From contig JAUSZU010000001.1 in NCBI GenBank assembly GCA_030817875.1, positions 1,798,001 through 1,862,000 of the forward strand: a stretch of DNA of 64,000 nucleotides. The letters run 5' to 3'. Position numbers and translations under genes: made by a program. The notes under the pieces are model-generated. The model did no database searches, was not told where the DNA came from, and saw only the letters and a program-made list of their open reading frames with translations. Below are positions 10,121 to 19,269 of the stretch, piece after piece (within the stretch, counting starts at the first letter, position 1; each line of letters starts with the position of its first letter). Source of the stretch: Flavobacterium sp. W4I14. Lineage in GTDB: Bacteria; Bacteroidota; Bacteroidia; Sphingobacteriales; Sphingobacteriaceae.

Positions 10121-10207
10121 CGTCATTGCGAGGCACGAAGCAATCTTACTACTATCGCTAGGTATAATAAATAACGCTTTAGGATTGCTTCGTGCCTCGC
10201 AATGACG
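10121..10207. repeat. Palindromic repeat, family A (copy 1)
   Basis: Perfect 25-bp inverted arms at 10121-10145 and 10183-10207 around a 37-bp spacer. The arms begin CGTCATTGCGAGGCACG. Related copies lie at 49088-49188 and 57466-57615. It sits inside the glycosidase operon between GH28 and the MGH1-like gene, so its RNA would form a stable hairpin within the message. Confidence 0.85.
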
Positions 10208-10279
10208 ATATGTTTAGTCCATTTTTATTTTCATGCTTACGCTCGTTTAGGAGTGCAAAATAGTGTTACGATTTTATCG

Positions 10280-11833
10280 TTAATTCATCTGCACTTTTAA
10301 AGGCTTTAAATCCTTCCCTTTATAAATTTCTTTACCATCTGCAAATACCAATAATCCTTTGCCCTTATTATATTTTTTTCCGGTTTTATCCCACAAAATG
10401 GTTAACGTTTTTTGGTGATACGGAACTTGATCTAACATGAACCAATCCCACTGATTTTTAGGGATTAATGGCGAAATTTCAAGCACATTATCCTGACGTG
10501 GCTTTATGCCAATTAGATCATTAATAATTAGATCATTAAAGGTAGAGTGATTGTAAAAACTGCTCCGTGGATTATCTCCTTTTAACCATTCACCTGTTTT
10601 TTCATCCTGATACTCACCTATGTAAGGTTTTCCATTTTTAACATGAGAAGCAGCATACTGGTGCAGTTCCCGGTAAAAGACTTCAGCATTAATTTTACCA
10701 TGTTTTTTATAATTCGTGAGCAGATTTGCCAATCCTTTTAAAGTTTGTGAGCTGGCAAAAGGCCAAAGTGCGCCATCCCATTCGCAGCTATGTCCTGTTC
10801 CCCTTGTTCTAAATGTTGGATTTCTTCTTTCGGCAGTTGTTAAACCCCAGGGTGCTTTAAATCCGGCAGTATCCAATAACTGATCCCAGGCTTTTGCATA
10901 ATTTGACTGATCATCAGGCAGGTTAAATTCCCATGGCGTAAAACCGACGGCCTCTCTAACATCAGATAAGCCTCCTTTGGCTTTTCTCGTTTCAAAAAAC
11001 GAAGAAGCAGCATTCCATAAACTATCCTGAACCAGTTTTTTAAGCACAATTGCTTTGTTTTTGTATTTGTCGGCCAAGGTTTTATCACCTAACAAAACCG
11101 CAATTTTATCCAAAGCAATGGCATTACCATACATGTAACTGTTTATGGTTGGCCGTTGGTTCTGGTCTTTTCGAGATCCACTGATCGATTCTTCCATGCC
11201 ATCCTTAACATCATGTTGCCAGAACAGGCCGTTTTTAAGCTGCCTTTCTAATTCCCATTTGGCGTAATCTTTATCCAATGCAGGCAATATTTCCTTCAAA
11301 AACCCCTGATCAGGCTGCACCAGATAATTCTGATAAACGGCATCATCAACCCAGCTGCTAAATTGGTGGAAACGTTGTTTGGTTTGGCCAACATCGGCAT
11401 GGTAAAGCCAGAATTTGATGTAATCTTTTAAATAACGATTATCCTTTAACCACCTGCCTTCGTAAATATGGTGACCTAATGCGCAGCTGATGGAATTATA
11501 TTTCCCTGCATGTTTAACCGGTTCGATAAATTCAGTGAATATAAACCCCTCAGGGGTTTTAACCAGGTGTTTGCGGTAAGTCCACCAGCGGTAGTAATAG
11601 TTTTGCTCCAATACGGAATCGGGGCATTCAAATAAAGGTACCTGCTCAGCTAACCACGTAAAGGCTTCAGCATTGGGCACATGGTTTTTAACCGCCTCAG
11701 TGTCGATAGAATTGAAATAAGTAACATATTTCTTCAGCTTTTCGGTCCCCAGAATTGATTTCTGCTGTGCAAAGCTTGTGATTGTCAGCACCGACAATGC
11801 TGCTGTTGCAATTAAATTTCTTGTATTCATCAT
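10280..11833 (-). CDS. Secreted MGH1-like (six-hairpin) glycoside hydrolase
   Basis: A 517-aa protein with a signal peptide ending near TSFAQ. It has the alpha-helical, Trp/Tyr-rich pattern of (alpha/alpha)6 glycosidases related to the MGH1/GH63 group: YYYRWWTYRKH, HIYEGRWLKD, SWVDDAVYQNYL and RGTGHSCEWDGALWPFASSQ. A C-terminal beta domain ends with an LEISPLIP segment. No characterised activity can be assigned from sequence alone. Its ATG overlaps the stop of the upstream 911-aa gene by one base (TAATG), so the two are co-translated. It probably acts on the same pectin-like or fucosylated substrate as its neighbours. Confidence 0.75.
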   Translation of the reverse strand: MMNTRNLIATAALSVLTITSFAQQKSILGTEKLKKYVTYFNSIDTEAVKNHVPNAEAFTWLAEQVPLFECPDSVLEQNYYYRWWTYRKHLVKTPEGFIFTEFIEPVKHAGKYNSISCALGHHIYEGRWLKDNRYLKDYIKFWLYHADVGQTKQRFHQFSSWVDDAVYQNYLVQPDQGFLKEILPALDKDYAKWELERQLKNGLFWQHDVKDGMEESISGSRKDQNQRPTINSYMYGNAIALDKIAVLLGDKTLADKYKNKAIVLKKLVQDSLWNAASSFFETRKAKGGLSDVREAVGFTPWEFNLPDDQSNYAKAWDQLLDTAGFKAPWGLTTAERRNPTFRTRGTGHSCEWDGALWPFASSQTLKGLANLLTNYKKHGKINAEVFYRELHQYAASHVKNGKPYIGEYQDEKTGEWLKGDNPRSSFYNHSTFNDLIINDLIGIKPRQDNVLEISPLIPKNQWDWFMLDQVPYHQKTLTILWDKTGKKYNKGKGLLVFADGKEIYKGKDLKPLKVQMN

Positions 11834-14568
11834 TATTCAAATAACCAATCGATGTCTTTTCCTCTACCATCTAAACCTGCATTAAAAATCCGCAGTTCCT
11901 GTTTGTCATCAATAAACCCTAAAACGAGGCAGGCCCCTTTACCTAAATTTAAAGTATGTGTTCCTGCAGGGAAAGAATAAGCATGAACATTTACCGGTGG
12001 AAAGCCATAAGGCACCAGCGCATTAGATATCTTGATTTCAGACTGACCATAGTTATTGGCACTCGCATCTGTTTCCAGCTGTGGAGGAGCAAGATATTGC
12101 GGATCTTTCTGATTAAAAAAGCCGATCAGTAATTTTACAGGTGCTTTGGTGCTGAATTTAATTTCTGTTCCAATTTTGATCTGCTTTTCTTTTGCCAGCT
12201 TAATTCCCTTTAAACCTAGCAACTGCGCTGCAACTTCTTTAATCTTAATTGCAGTATCTGCAAAAAGCGATGCATCTTTGGCTATCACATAACTTTCTGT
12301 TTCATTTAAGACTTTAACATCAGCAGTTTTATACGGCACAATTGCAGCAACCGTTCCCTGTTTTATAGATTTCAGAGAATCGATACTTCTTTTAAAATGA
12401 TTAAGCTCTTTGGTGAAAACCGGTAACATCTCTTTCCAGTGGATAAAAGTTTTATCTACACCACGCATCGGGATTTTCCGCTGTTTGGTTTGCATGCTAT
12501 TGGCGTACAGGTAACTGTGTTCAGTCAATTTAACCAGTTTAGCGTAATGATCTACGCTTTTCTGGAGAAAAGGCAATGCCTGCTCTAAATCAACTACCTG
12601 GTTCGAATTTTTATACCGCAATATCCACAGGGCTGCCTTAACTTTCTCAGCATAAAAATTAGCCATTTCATCATAACAATAGATATCATTTCTAAGCCGC
12701 TTAAACTCTGCAGTATCTTTTGTTATACTGGGTGCAGCCTCATTAATAGATTGAATGGCTTTTTTGCCATGTTCAACCACTTCGCGTGCTACCTGAACCG
12801 GGGTCTCGCCAATATGGCCTTGCTTCTTCCACTCTTTTTCGGCGTATTCGATAATCATTTCACCTTCCGGGGCTTCCGATTCATACATTAAGGTAAACAA
12901 CCCATAACGGAACGGATTAATGAGCTGCGTCATCAGCATGCCCAGGGTTAACGTTTGTCGGTTACCATCGGTAATGCCGTACCTGCGCAAAAGTTTGGGT
13001 GATATCTCACCCGATTCTTCATAGGCATTCAGAATAGCTTTACCTCCAGTTAAATTAGCACCATATTTATTGGCCAGCTCATTTCCCCAATAGTTAATTT
13101 CTTCACTGCGGTCTCTTTGCGAATTCCACGAATATCTTGCCCATTCCTTGTACCAGATCCAATCTCTGTCTACTTCCAATAACCTTCCTTTTACCTTATC
13201 AGCCGAATAAGGCCAATCCCAATAACTGGCTTGAGGATATAAATGCAAACCTTTTGCACCATAAATCTTGTTCATCGCCTGAACTGATTTCTGGATAAAG
13301 TCTGCCGAACCGTAGCGAAACGGCTCTAGATTGGCTAAAATATGCACGTTAGAGATATTGATCGTACCAATAGCAGCTAATTTCCTGTTTAGATCTGCCC
13401 AAGCCCCACGAGGGGTATAAGTAGTTAAAGCCTCACCATTAAACTTATTTTCGGTATACAGATTTTTATAAAAGGGCAGCGCTGCTTTCATCACACTTGG
13501 TGCATCGGTATCATGTGCACGCAGTACAATCGGAGGTTCTTCCTTAATGCCGGCAGCTTTTAATCCATCTTTCACCCCGGGAATAATCGTTTTGGTAAAC
13601 CAATCAATATCATCCTGACCAACACCCTCCATTGCCTCACCCAAGGCCACCATTAAACCAACGTTTGGGTACTTCTCTACAAAAGATGAAATCGATTTTC
13701 GGGTATAATCAGCAATTAAAGGAATAATCGGACGGTTCCGATCTTGTGTTTTCAGGCCATGTTTATCGGCAAATGGTTTAGGAATAATAATATTGTAAAA
13801 CATCTGGATCACCCAAATGCCACGTTTATCGGCTTCCTTAGTTAAAAACTGGAAGATTTCTTCGTTCTTTTTTAAAGTAGCATCATCAACCTCTACTGCA
13901 TAAGGATAATCTTTTAAACGCAGCAGCGACGAAAAAGGGTGTCCATTCCATAAATAAAGCGAATTATAGCGGTTTTCGACCATCATATCCAGGTACTTAA
14001 TCCATAGAGCTTTATCATAAAGCCAAGGGAAAGTTTCAGGGGTGTAAGGATATTCGTAAACATCATGTCCGGGCAGGTAATCTGGTTTCTGAAGACCGAT
14101 ACAGGTACCTCTCAGCACCATTTCAGGTTGATCGGAAAGTGCCAGCTGCGTAGGTAATTTACCGCTACTCTTGATTTGATCTGCCAGTTCTATACAGCCA
14201 TATAAAGCACCGGATGCATCATTGCCGATTACATAAAGCACCCCGTTTTTCCCGGTATAAATATGAAAGCCCTCTTTTTTGGTCGTTGAAATCTTATTTT
14301 TAATCGCTGCTGGAAGGTTATTGACAAAAAGTTTATCAGAAAACACACCAATCGCAATAACATTGTTATTTGAAGCAAGTCTATCCTTCTGTTCGATTTT
14401 GGTCGAATAATTTAACTTAACTAAGGCTTTTGATAACTTTTCTGCACCAAAACGCACCCGAACATGATTTTCTGTAGAAATTACAATTGTTTTTTGTAAG
14501 CGCTCAGCAGCGTTAGAAAATTGTACAGCTAAAAAATAACAGGAAATAAAAATCAGAAAATTTCTCAT
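11833..14568 (-). CDS. Secreted glycosidase with alpha-glucuronidase/GH20-type N-terminal domain
   Basis: A 911-aa secreted protein (signal peptide ~1-20, SNAAE). An N-terminal alpha/beta domain (~25-145) with GNDASGALYGCIELADQI resembles the non-catalytic domain shared by GH67 and GH20 enzymes. A TIM-barrel-like region (~150-470) contains MMVENRYNSLYLWNG, VIQMFYNIIIP and VALGEAMEGVGQDDIDWF. A long helical region follows. The Glu residues in GEAMEG are candidate catalytic residues. Action on a uronic acid is suggested by the GH67-like layout and the neighbouring GH28, but is not proven. It is the first gene of the minus-strand operon; the 270-bp gap to 14839 should hold divergent promoters. 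Confidence 0.7.
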   Translation of the reverse strand: MRNFLIFISCYFLAVQFSNAAERLQKTIVISTENHVRVRFGAEKLSKALVKLNYSTKIEQKDRLASNNNVIAIGVFSDKLFVNNLPAAIKNKISTTKKEGFHIYTGKNGVLYVIGNDASGALYGCIELADQIKSSGKLPTQLALSDQPEMVLRGTCIGLQKPDYLPGHDVYEYPYTPETFPWLYDKALWIKYLDMMVENRYNSLYLWNGHPFSSLLRLKDYPYAVEVDDATLKKNEEIFQFLTKEADKRGIWVIQMFYNIIIPKPFADKHGLKTQDRNRPIIPLIADYTRKSISSFVEKYPNVGLMVALGEAMEGVGQDDIDWFTKTIIPGVKDGLKAAGIKEEPPIVLRAHDTDAPSVMKAALPFYKNLYTENKFNGEALTTYTPRGAWADLNRKLAAIGTINISNVHILANLEPFRYGSADFIQKSVQAMNKIYGAKGLHLYPQASYWDWPYSADKVKGRLLEVDRDWIWYKEWARYSWNSQRDRSEEINYWGNELANKYGANLTGGKAILNAYEESGEISPKLLRRYGITDGNRQTLTLGMLMTQLINPFRYGLFTLMYESEAPEGEMIIEYAEKEWKKQGHIGETPVQVAREVVEHGKKAIQSINEAAPSITKDTAEFKRLRNDIYCYDEMANFYAEKVKAALWILRYKNSNQVVDLEQALPFLQKSVDHYAKLVKLTEHSYLYANSMQTKQRKIPMRGVDKTFIHWKEMLPVFTKELNHFKRSIDSLKSIKQGTVAAIVPYKTADVKVLNETESYVIAKDASLFADTAIKIKEVAAQLLGLKGIKLAKEKQIKIGTEIKFSTKAPVKLLIGFFNQKDPQYLAPPQLETDASANNYGQSEIKISNALVPYGFPPVNVHAYSFPAGTHTLNLGKGACLVLGFIDDKQELRIFNAGLDGRGKDIDWLFE

Positions 14569-14838
14569 TCAAATTGGCTCTAATAACAAAACCTATTTTA
14601 ACAGGTTTTTTATGTGATATTTGGTTAATACTATATTTAAATATAAAGATATTATTCAAATATAAGTAATAATACTGACTGGCTTTGTAAAATTTATGCA
14701 AGGTAAGGCCATTTGAATATCCAAAATGGCTTATGACAATATCTGTTAATATTTAGACAAGAAGATAAAATTTTTAATCAACAATATTTATTTTATTTGT
14801 ATCCGTATTCTAATCAATTATAATTTATAATCATATAC

Positions 14839-15603
14839 ATGTTTTCACTAAAAAACAAAAAAGCCGTAGTTACAGGCGGGGGAAGCGGCATAGGAAGAGC
14901 TATTGCAACTATTTTAGCTAAACAGGGCGCTGAGGTGCACATTATCGAATTGGGAACAGAGCACGCCCAGGATACTTTAGATGAAATTAAAACAAATGGT
15001 GGATCAGCATTCAGTTATGGATGTGATGTTTCAGACCATAATGCTGTTCACGAAGTTTTTAAGCAGATCGGAGAAATTAATATCCTGATCAACAACGCAG
15101 GTATTGCACATATCGGAAAGGCTGACACCACAGATGAAGCTGATTTTGACCGTGTTATGCGCGTAAACGTGAAAGGCGTTTATAACTGTTTGCATGCAGC
15201 CATTCCACATATCCGTTTAGCTGGCGGAGGTGTAATTATCAATATGGCCTCAATTGCCGCGCTAATTGGTCTTCCAGATCGTTTCGTTTATAGCGCCGCG
15301 AAAGGTGCTGTGAAAGCAATCACCATGAGTGTAGCGAAAGATTATATTGGCGAAAACATCAGGTGTAATTCAATTTCGCCTGCGCGGGTTCATACGCCCT
15401 TCGTGGATGGTTTCTTACAGAAAAACTATCCGGATAATATCCCTGAAATGTTCGAAAAACTTTCTAAAACACAACCTATCGGCAGGATGGCCAAACCAGA
15501 AGAGGTTGGTGCCCTGGCTTTATACCTATGTAGCGATGAAGCTTCATTTATTACAGGTTGCGACTACCCAATTGACGGTGGATTTACTACCTTAAACAAT
15601 TAA
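14839..15603 (+). CDS. SDR-family dehydrogenase, probable 2-keto-3-deoxy-L-fuconate/rhamnonate dehydrogenase
   Basis: A 254-aa classical short-chain dehydrogenase. It shows the NAD-binding TGGGSGIGRA (12-21), NNAG (85-88), catalytic Ser138, Tyr151 and Lys155 (YSAAK), and a C-terminal ITGCDYPIDGG. It is the first gene of a plus-strand cluster with a FAH-family hydrolase, mutarotase, lactonase and lactate dehydrogenase. In known non-phosphorylative fucose and rhamnose routes an SDR oxidises the 2-keto-3-deoxy acid to the 2,4-diketo acid; an SDR can also act on the free sugar. The step assignment is from context. Confidence 0.85.
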   Translation: MFSLKNKKAVVTGGGSGIGRAIATILAKQGAEVHIIELGTEHAQDTLDEIKTNGGSAFSYGCDVSDHNAVHEVFKQIGEINILINNAGIAHIGKADTTDEADFDRVMRVNVKGVYNCLHAAIPHIRLAGGGVIINMASIAALIGLPDRFVYSAAKGAVKAITMSVAKDYIGENIRCNSISPARVHTPFVDGFLQKNYPDNIPEMFEKLSKTQPIGRMAKPEEVGALALYLCSDEASFITGCDYPIDGGFTTLNN

Positions 15604-15636
15604 TAAATATTTTCAAATACAATAAAGCATTTTATA

Positions 15637-16491
15637 ATGAAATTAATACGATTTGGCGAAGCTGGAGCTGAAAAACCTGGGGTAATTATAAACGATAATT
15701 ATTTCGATGTTTCTGCATTGGTTAAAGATTATAATGAAGAATTTTTTGGTGGTGATGGTTTAGCGCAATTAAAGTCTGCTATTGCATCGGCTGATTTACC
15801 ACAGGTTGATAAAAGTGTACGTCTTGGTCCTGCTTTGGCCCGTCCTTCAAAAATTATCTGTGTGGGCTTAAACTATAAAGACCATGCGGCAGAAACCAAC
15901 GCGCCTATCCCATCAGAACCAATTTTATTCTTTAAAGCTACTTCAGCTATTGTTGGGCCTAACGATGACCTGATCATTCCAAAAAACAGTAAAAAAACCG
16001 ATTGGGAAGTAGAATTAGCGATTGTGATCGGCAAAAAAGCAAGTTATGTTGCTGAAGAAAATGCTTTAAACCACATTGCTGGTTATGTTCTGCATAACGA
16101 TTATAGTGAGCGCGAGTTCCAGATCGAAAGAAACGGACAATGGGTAAAAGGAAAAAGCTGCGATACCTTCGCACCTATCGGACCATTTATCGCGACCCAG
16201 GATGAAATTGCCGATGTGCACAATCTTCGCCTTTGGTTAACGGTAAACGGAAAAACCTTGCAGGATGGCAATACTTCAAACCTGATTTTTAATGTTCCGT
16301 TTATGATTTCATATATCAGCCAGTTTATGACGCTTTTACCAGGTGATGTAATTACGACTGGAACACCAGCTGGCGTAGGCTTAGGTCAAAAACCTGAACC
16401 TTGGTATTTAAAAGCTGGTGATGTGGTAGAATTGGGTATCGACGGCTTAGGCTCGAGCAAGCAAACCGTTAAAGCCTACAGTGGAAGCTAA
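15637..16491 (+). CDS. FAH-family hydrolase, probable L-2,4-diketo-3-deoxyfuconate/rhamnonate hydrolase
   Basis: A 284-aa fumarylacetoacetate-hydrolase-family enzyme. The N-terminal FAH lid is followed by the core motif ICVGLNYKDHAAE. The metal-binding pattern is DWEVELAIVIGKKA then HNDYSERE, and the family ending TGTPAGVG follows. The subgroup includes hydrolases that split 2,4-diketo-3-deoxy-L-fuconate or -rhamnonate into pyruvate and L-lactate. The downstream L-lactate dehydrogenase fits that product. It begins 33 bp after the SDR gene and ends one base before the mutarotase ATG. Confidence 0.87.
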   Translation: MKLIRFGEAGAEKPGVIINDNYFDVSALVKDYNEEFFGGDGLAQLKSAIASADLPQVDKSVRLGPALARPSKIICVGLNYKDHAAETNAPIPSEPILFFKATSAIVGPNDDLIIPKNSKKTDWEVELAIVIGKKASYVAEENALNHIAGYVLHNDYSEREFQIERNGQWVKGKSCDTFAPIGPFIATQDEIADVHNLRLWLTVNGKTLQDGNTSNLIFNVPFMISYISQFMTLLPGDVITTGTPAGVGLGQKPEPWYLKAGDVVELGIDGLGSSKQTVKAYSGS

Positions 16492-16492
16492 T

Positions 16493-16822
16493 ATGAAAAG
16501 ATACTGTTTAACACTCGATCTTGTAAATGATGAAAAGCTGATAGAAGAGTATAAGCAGTATCATCAATCGGTTTGGCCCGAAATTAAAGAGAGTATTACT
16601 TCTTCTGGCATTGATGATCTGGAGATCTATTTGTTAGGAAACAGGCTGTTTATGATTATGGAAGTGAATGAAAGCTTTTCTTTTGAGGAAAAATCGAAAG
16701 CCGATTTAACCAATCCAAAAGTGCAGGAATGGGAAAATTTGATGTGGAAATTCCAGCAGGCACTACCAGGTTCAAAACCTGGAGAAAAATGGATCTTAAT
16801 GGATCAGATTTTTAAACTTTAA
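16493..16822 (+). CDS. L-rhamnose/L-fucose mutarotase (RhaM-type, DUF718)
   Basis: A 109-aa protein of the ferredoxin-like RhaM fold: MKRYCLTLDLVND, a helix with YHQSVWPEI holding the probable acid/base His, DLEIYLLGNRLFMIMEV, and MWKFQQALPG near the end. It interconverts the alpha and beta anomers of a 6-deoxy-L-hexose. The same family is used in fucose operons as well as rhamnose ones, so the sugar is not settled. The ATG at 16493 lies one base after the FAH stop; a GTG twelve bases upstream is inside the FAH gene and is not needed. Confidence 0.9.
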   Translation: MKRYCLTLDLVNDEKLIEEYKQYHQSVWPEIKESITSSGIDDLEIYLLGNRLFMIMEVNESFSFEEKSKADLTNPKVQEWENLMWKFQQALPGSKPGEKWILMDQIFKL

Positions 16823-16832
16823 ATTGCTTTTT

Positions 16833-17654
16833 ATGATTGATACACATGTGCATTTTTGGAATTTCGATCCGGTTAGAGATAACTGGATAAATGAAGATAT
16901 GTTTGCCATCCGTAATGATTTTTCTCCGAAAGACCTTATAGCCGTATATAACGATCTTCAAATTACGGGATGTATTGCTGTGCAGGCCAGCCAATCGGAA
17001 GAGGAAAACCATTTCTTGTTATCACTGGCAGAACAAAATGAAATTGTAAAGGGAATTGTGGGCTGGGTAGATTTACTCGATCCAAATTTAGACGAGCGTT
17101 TAACTTACTGGAGTAATTTTAAGAAGATTAAAGGCTGGCGACATGTTTTACAAGCCGAAAACGCCGATTTCATCCTGAATAAAAAGTTTATTGCGGGCAT
17201 TAATCTTTTAAAAAAATACAGTTACACTTACGATTTATTGTGTTATCACAACCAATTAACACCTATTATCAAAATGGTTGATCAAATCTCCGATCAACCA
17301 TTTGTATTAGACCATTGCGGCAAACCTGATGTGAAAAGTCAGGATTTGAAATTATGGTCGGCAAATATTAAAATCTTAGCTTCAAACCCAAGTGTAAGCT
17401 GCAAAGTTTCGGGCTTATTGGCCGAGGCTGATTGGAAAAACTGGACTGAAAAAGAACTTTTTAACTGTTTTGATGTGGTGTTCGAGCATTTTGGTACAGA
17501 AAAAATCATGTATGGCAGTGATTGGCCGGTAATGCTGATCAGCCGCCCATACGAGGATTGGTTTAATTTAGTTGCCAAGTACACTGAGCAGTTCTCTTCA
17601 GCTGAAAGGAAATTAATTTTCACCGATAATGCGAAAGCTTTTTATGGAGTTTAA
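16833..17654 (+). CDS. Amidohydrolase-2 family lactonase, probable L-fuconolactonase
   Basis: A 273-aa metal-dependent hydrolase. The HxH motif is in MIDTHVHFWNFDP at the extreme N-terminus, followed by GWVDLLDP, DHCGKPD and YGSDWPV with the conserved Asp. This pattern is typical of COG3618 enzymes that open fucono-, rhamnono- or galactarolactones. The ATG at 16833 puts the metal site in its usual place; the upstream TTG only adds three residues. It lies 10 bp after the mutarotase, consistent with opening the lactone made from the mutarotated sugar. Confidence 0.87.
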   Translation: MIDTHVHFWNFDPVRDNWINEDMFAIRNDFSPKDLIAVYNDLQITGCIAVQASQSEEENHFLLSLAEQNEIVKGIVGWVDLLDPNLDERLTYWSNFKKIKGWRHVLQAENADFILNKKFIAGINLLKKYSYTYDLLCYHNQLTPIIKMVDQISDQPFVLDHCGKPDVKSQDLKLWSANIKILASNPSVSCKVSGLLAEADWKNWTEKELFNCFDVVFEHFGTEKIMYGSDWPVMLISRPYEDWFNLVAKYTEQFSSAERKLIFTDNAKAFYGV

Positions 17655-17995
17655 CTACATATCTTCACCCCATTTGTCCTCCTGAATGCAATGAAGGATC
17701 TTTTGATGTGGCTTTATTGCAAAGGATTCTTCACTGCGTTCAGAATGACAGATCAAAACCCTAGGAAACAATACTTTTTTACGTTCTCCGTAACTAAAAT
17801 TAAAGCGTTGGATATTTTATCATTTATAACGATATAGTCGTTTTGCTATTTATGCACTCGTTTGGAAATGAGCGCAAACAAATTCCAACATAAAACGATA
17901 ATTACAAAATAGCAGATAGAGCAGGATGGAAAATATAATATAAAATATTAGTTTTCGCTTTCTAAAATAGAATCTGACCATCACAATATTTAAAT
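17655..17995. repeat. Intergenic region with imperfect palindromic repeat (family C, 17675-17750)
   Basis: No gene is seen. Two imperfect inverted arms lie at about 17675-17703 and 17721-17750. The left reads TGTCCTCCTGAATGCAATGA and the complement of the right begins TGTCATTCTGAACGCAGTGA, so stem differences are mostly single substitutions. The rest is AT-rich and may hold a separate promoter for the lactate dehydrogenase gene, but I see no clear consensus. Confidence 0.65.
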
Positions 17996-19165
17996 ATGAG
18001 TAAAAAGATTACATTCCCTTACAATCCTCAATTCCCTTCTGTAGCCGACTTAAGAAAAAAGGCAAAATCAAGGATTCCTAAATTTGCTTTTGACTACCTG
18101 GAGGGTGGTTGTAATGAGGGTCTTAATTTATCGAGAAACGAGAGCGACTTCGATAATATCTACCTTAAACCGAATTACTTACGCGTTGGTGGAGATATCG
18201 ATATGTCGGTCGAATTATTCGGCCGTCGTTACAGTGCTCCATTTGGGATATCTCCGATTGGTTTGCAAGGTTTGATGTGGCCTAATGCACCCGAAATTTT
18301 AGCTAAGGCTGCCGCTAAAGCCGATATTCCCTATACATTAAGCACCGTATCCACCAGTAGTATCGAACGAATTGCCGAAGTATCTGAAGGAAAAGCATGG
18401 TTTCAATTGTACCATCCTACGGAGAATAGCTTGAGGGATGATATCTTAAATCGCTTAAAAGCTGTTGAATGCCCGGTATTAGTTGTTCTGGTAGATGTGC
18501 CTGCATTTGGTTTACGATATAAAGAAATCAAGAGTGGTTTGTCCATTCCACCAAAAATGTCAATCAATAATATCTTACAGGCTTTTGCCCGTCCGCTGTG
18601 GGGAATTAAAACCCTACAACATGGAATTCCATCGTTTGCTACCTTAAAGCCTTACATGGAAAAAGGAATGGATATGTCGCAACTTGGGCAGTTCATGAAC
18701 AAAACATTTACCGGTAAGGTTGATATTGAAAAGGTTGCTGCCATTCGTGATCTTTGGAAAGGACCTTTAGTACTGAAGGGAATCGCGACTGATGAAGATA
18801 TGCAAGCTGCTATCCAAATCGGTGCCGATGGAGTGATTGTTTCCAATCATGGCGGCAGACAAATCGACGCAGGCGAATCCTCAATCAATTCACTGATCAA
18901 ATTGGCGAACAATCCACTATACATATCAAAATTGAAGATCATGTTAGATGGTGGTATCCGTTCAGGCGTTGATTTAGCAAGAGCACATGCCGTTGGATCT
19001 GAATTCAACTTTATGGGCCGGCCTTTTATGTATGGAGTTGGCGCTTTAGGTAATGAAGGAGGCGATCATACCATCAATATGTTCAAAACTCATTTATACC
19101 AGATCATGCAACAATTAACCATTGAGAAAATAACGCAATTTCCTGATCGGTTATTAAATCCTTAA
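17996..19165 (+). CDS. lldD: FMN-dependent L-lactate dehydrogenase (alpha-hydroxy-acid oxidase family)
   Basis: A 389-aa flavoenzyme of the LldD/glycolate oxidase family. It has RIPKFAFDYLEGG near the N-terminus, PIGLQGLMWP for FMN binding, the catalytic SNHGGRQIDAG (His285, Arg288) and the FMN phosphate region LDGGIRSGVDLARA. It oxidises L-lactate to pyruvate and passes electrons to the quinone pool or oxygen. As last gene of the deoxy-sugar cluster it would consume the L-lactate released by the FAH-family hydrolase. Other short hydroxyacids remain possible substrates. Confidence 0.88.
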   Translation: MSKKITFPYNPQFPSVADLRKKAKSRIPKFAFDYLEGGCNEGLNLSRNESDFDNIYLKPNYLRVGGDIDMSVELFGRRYSAPFGISPIGLQGLMWPNAPEILAKAAAKADIPYTLSTVSTSSIERIAEVSEGKAWFQLYHPTENSLRDDILNRLKAVECPVLVVLVDVPAFGLRYKEIKSGLSIPPKMSINNILQAFARPLWGIKTLQHGIPSFATLKPYMEKGMDMSQLGQFMNKTFTGKVDIEKVAAIRDLWKGPLVLKGIATDEDMQAAIQIGADGVIVSNHGGRQIDAGESSINSLIKLANNPLYISKLKIMLDGGIRSGVDLARAHAVGSEFNFMGRPFMYGVGALGNEGGDHTINMFKTHLYQIMQQLTIEKITQFPDRLLNP

Positions 19166-19190
19166 AGCCGAATTTGCAAATAAAAGAAAC

Positions 19191-19225
19191 AAAAAAAGCA
19201 AGACTAGAAGTCTTGCTTTTTTTTG
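19191..19225. terminator. Bidirectional rho-independent terminator
   Basis: Perfect stem GCAAGACT/AGTCTTGC with an AGA loop (19198-19216). It is flanked by an A-tract on the left and a T-tract on the right, so it can end transcription of the convergent lactate dehydrogenase and epimerase genes. Confidence 0.9.
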
Positions 19226-19269
19226 TTTGAAATTTTATAGATAATCTTAGTCAATTTTCTGAAGTATTG

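Noticed and set aside
10098..10136. 13-codon N-terminal extension of the GH28 frame
   Set aside because: It is translated palindromic repeat DNA and would put residues before the signal peptide. The ATG at 10097 fits.
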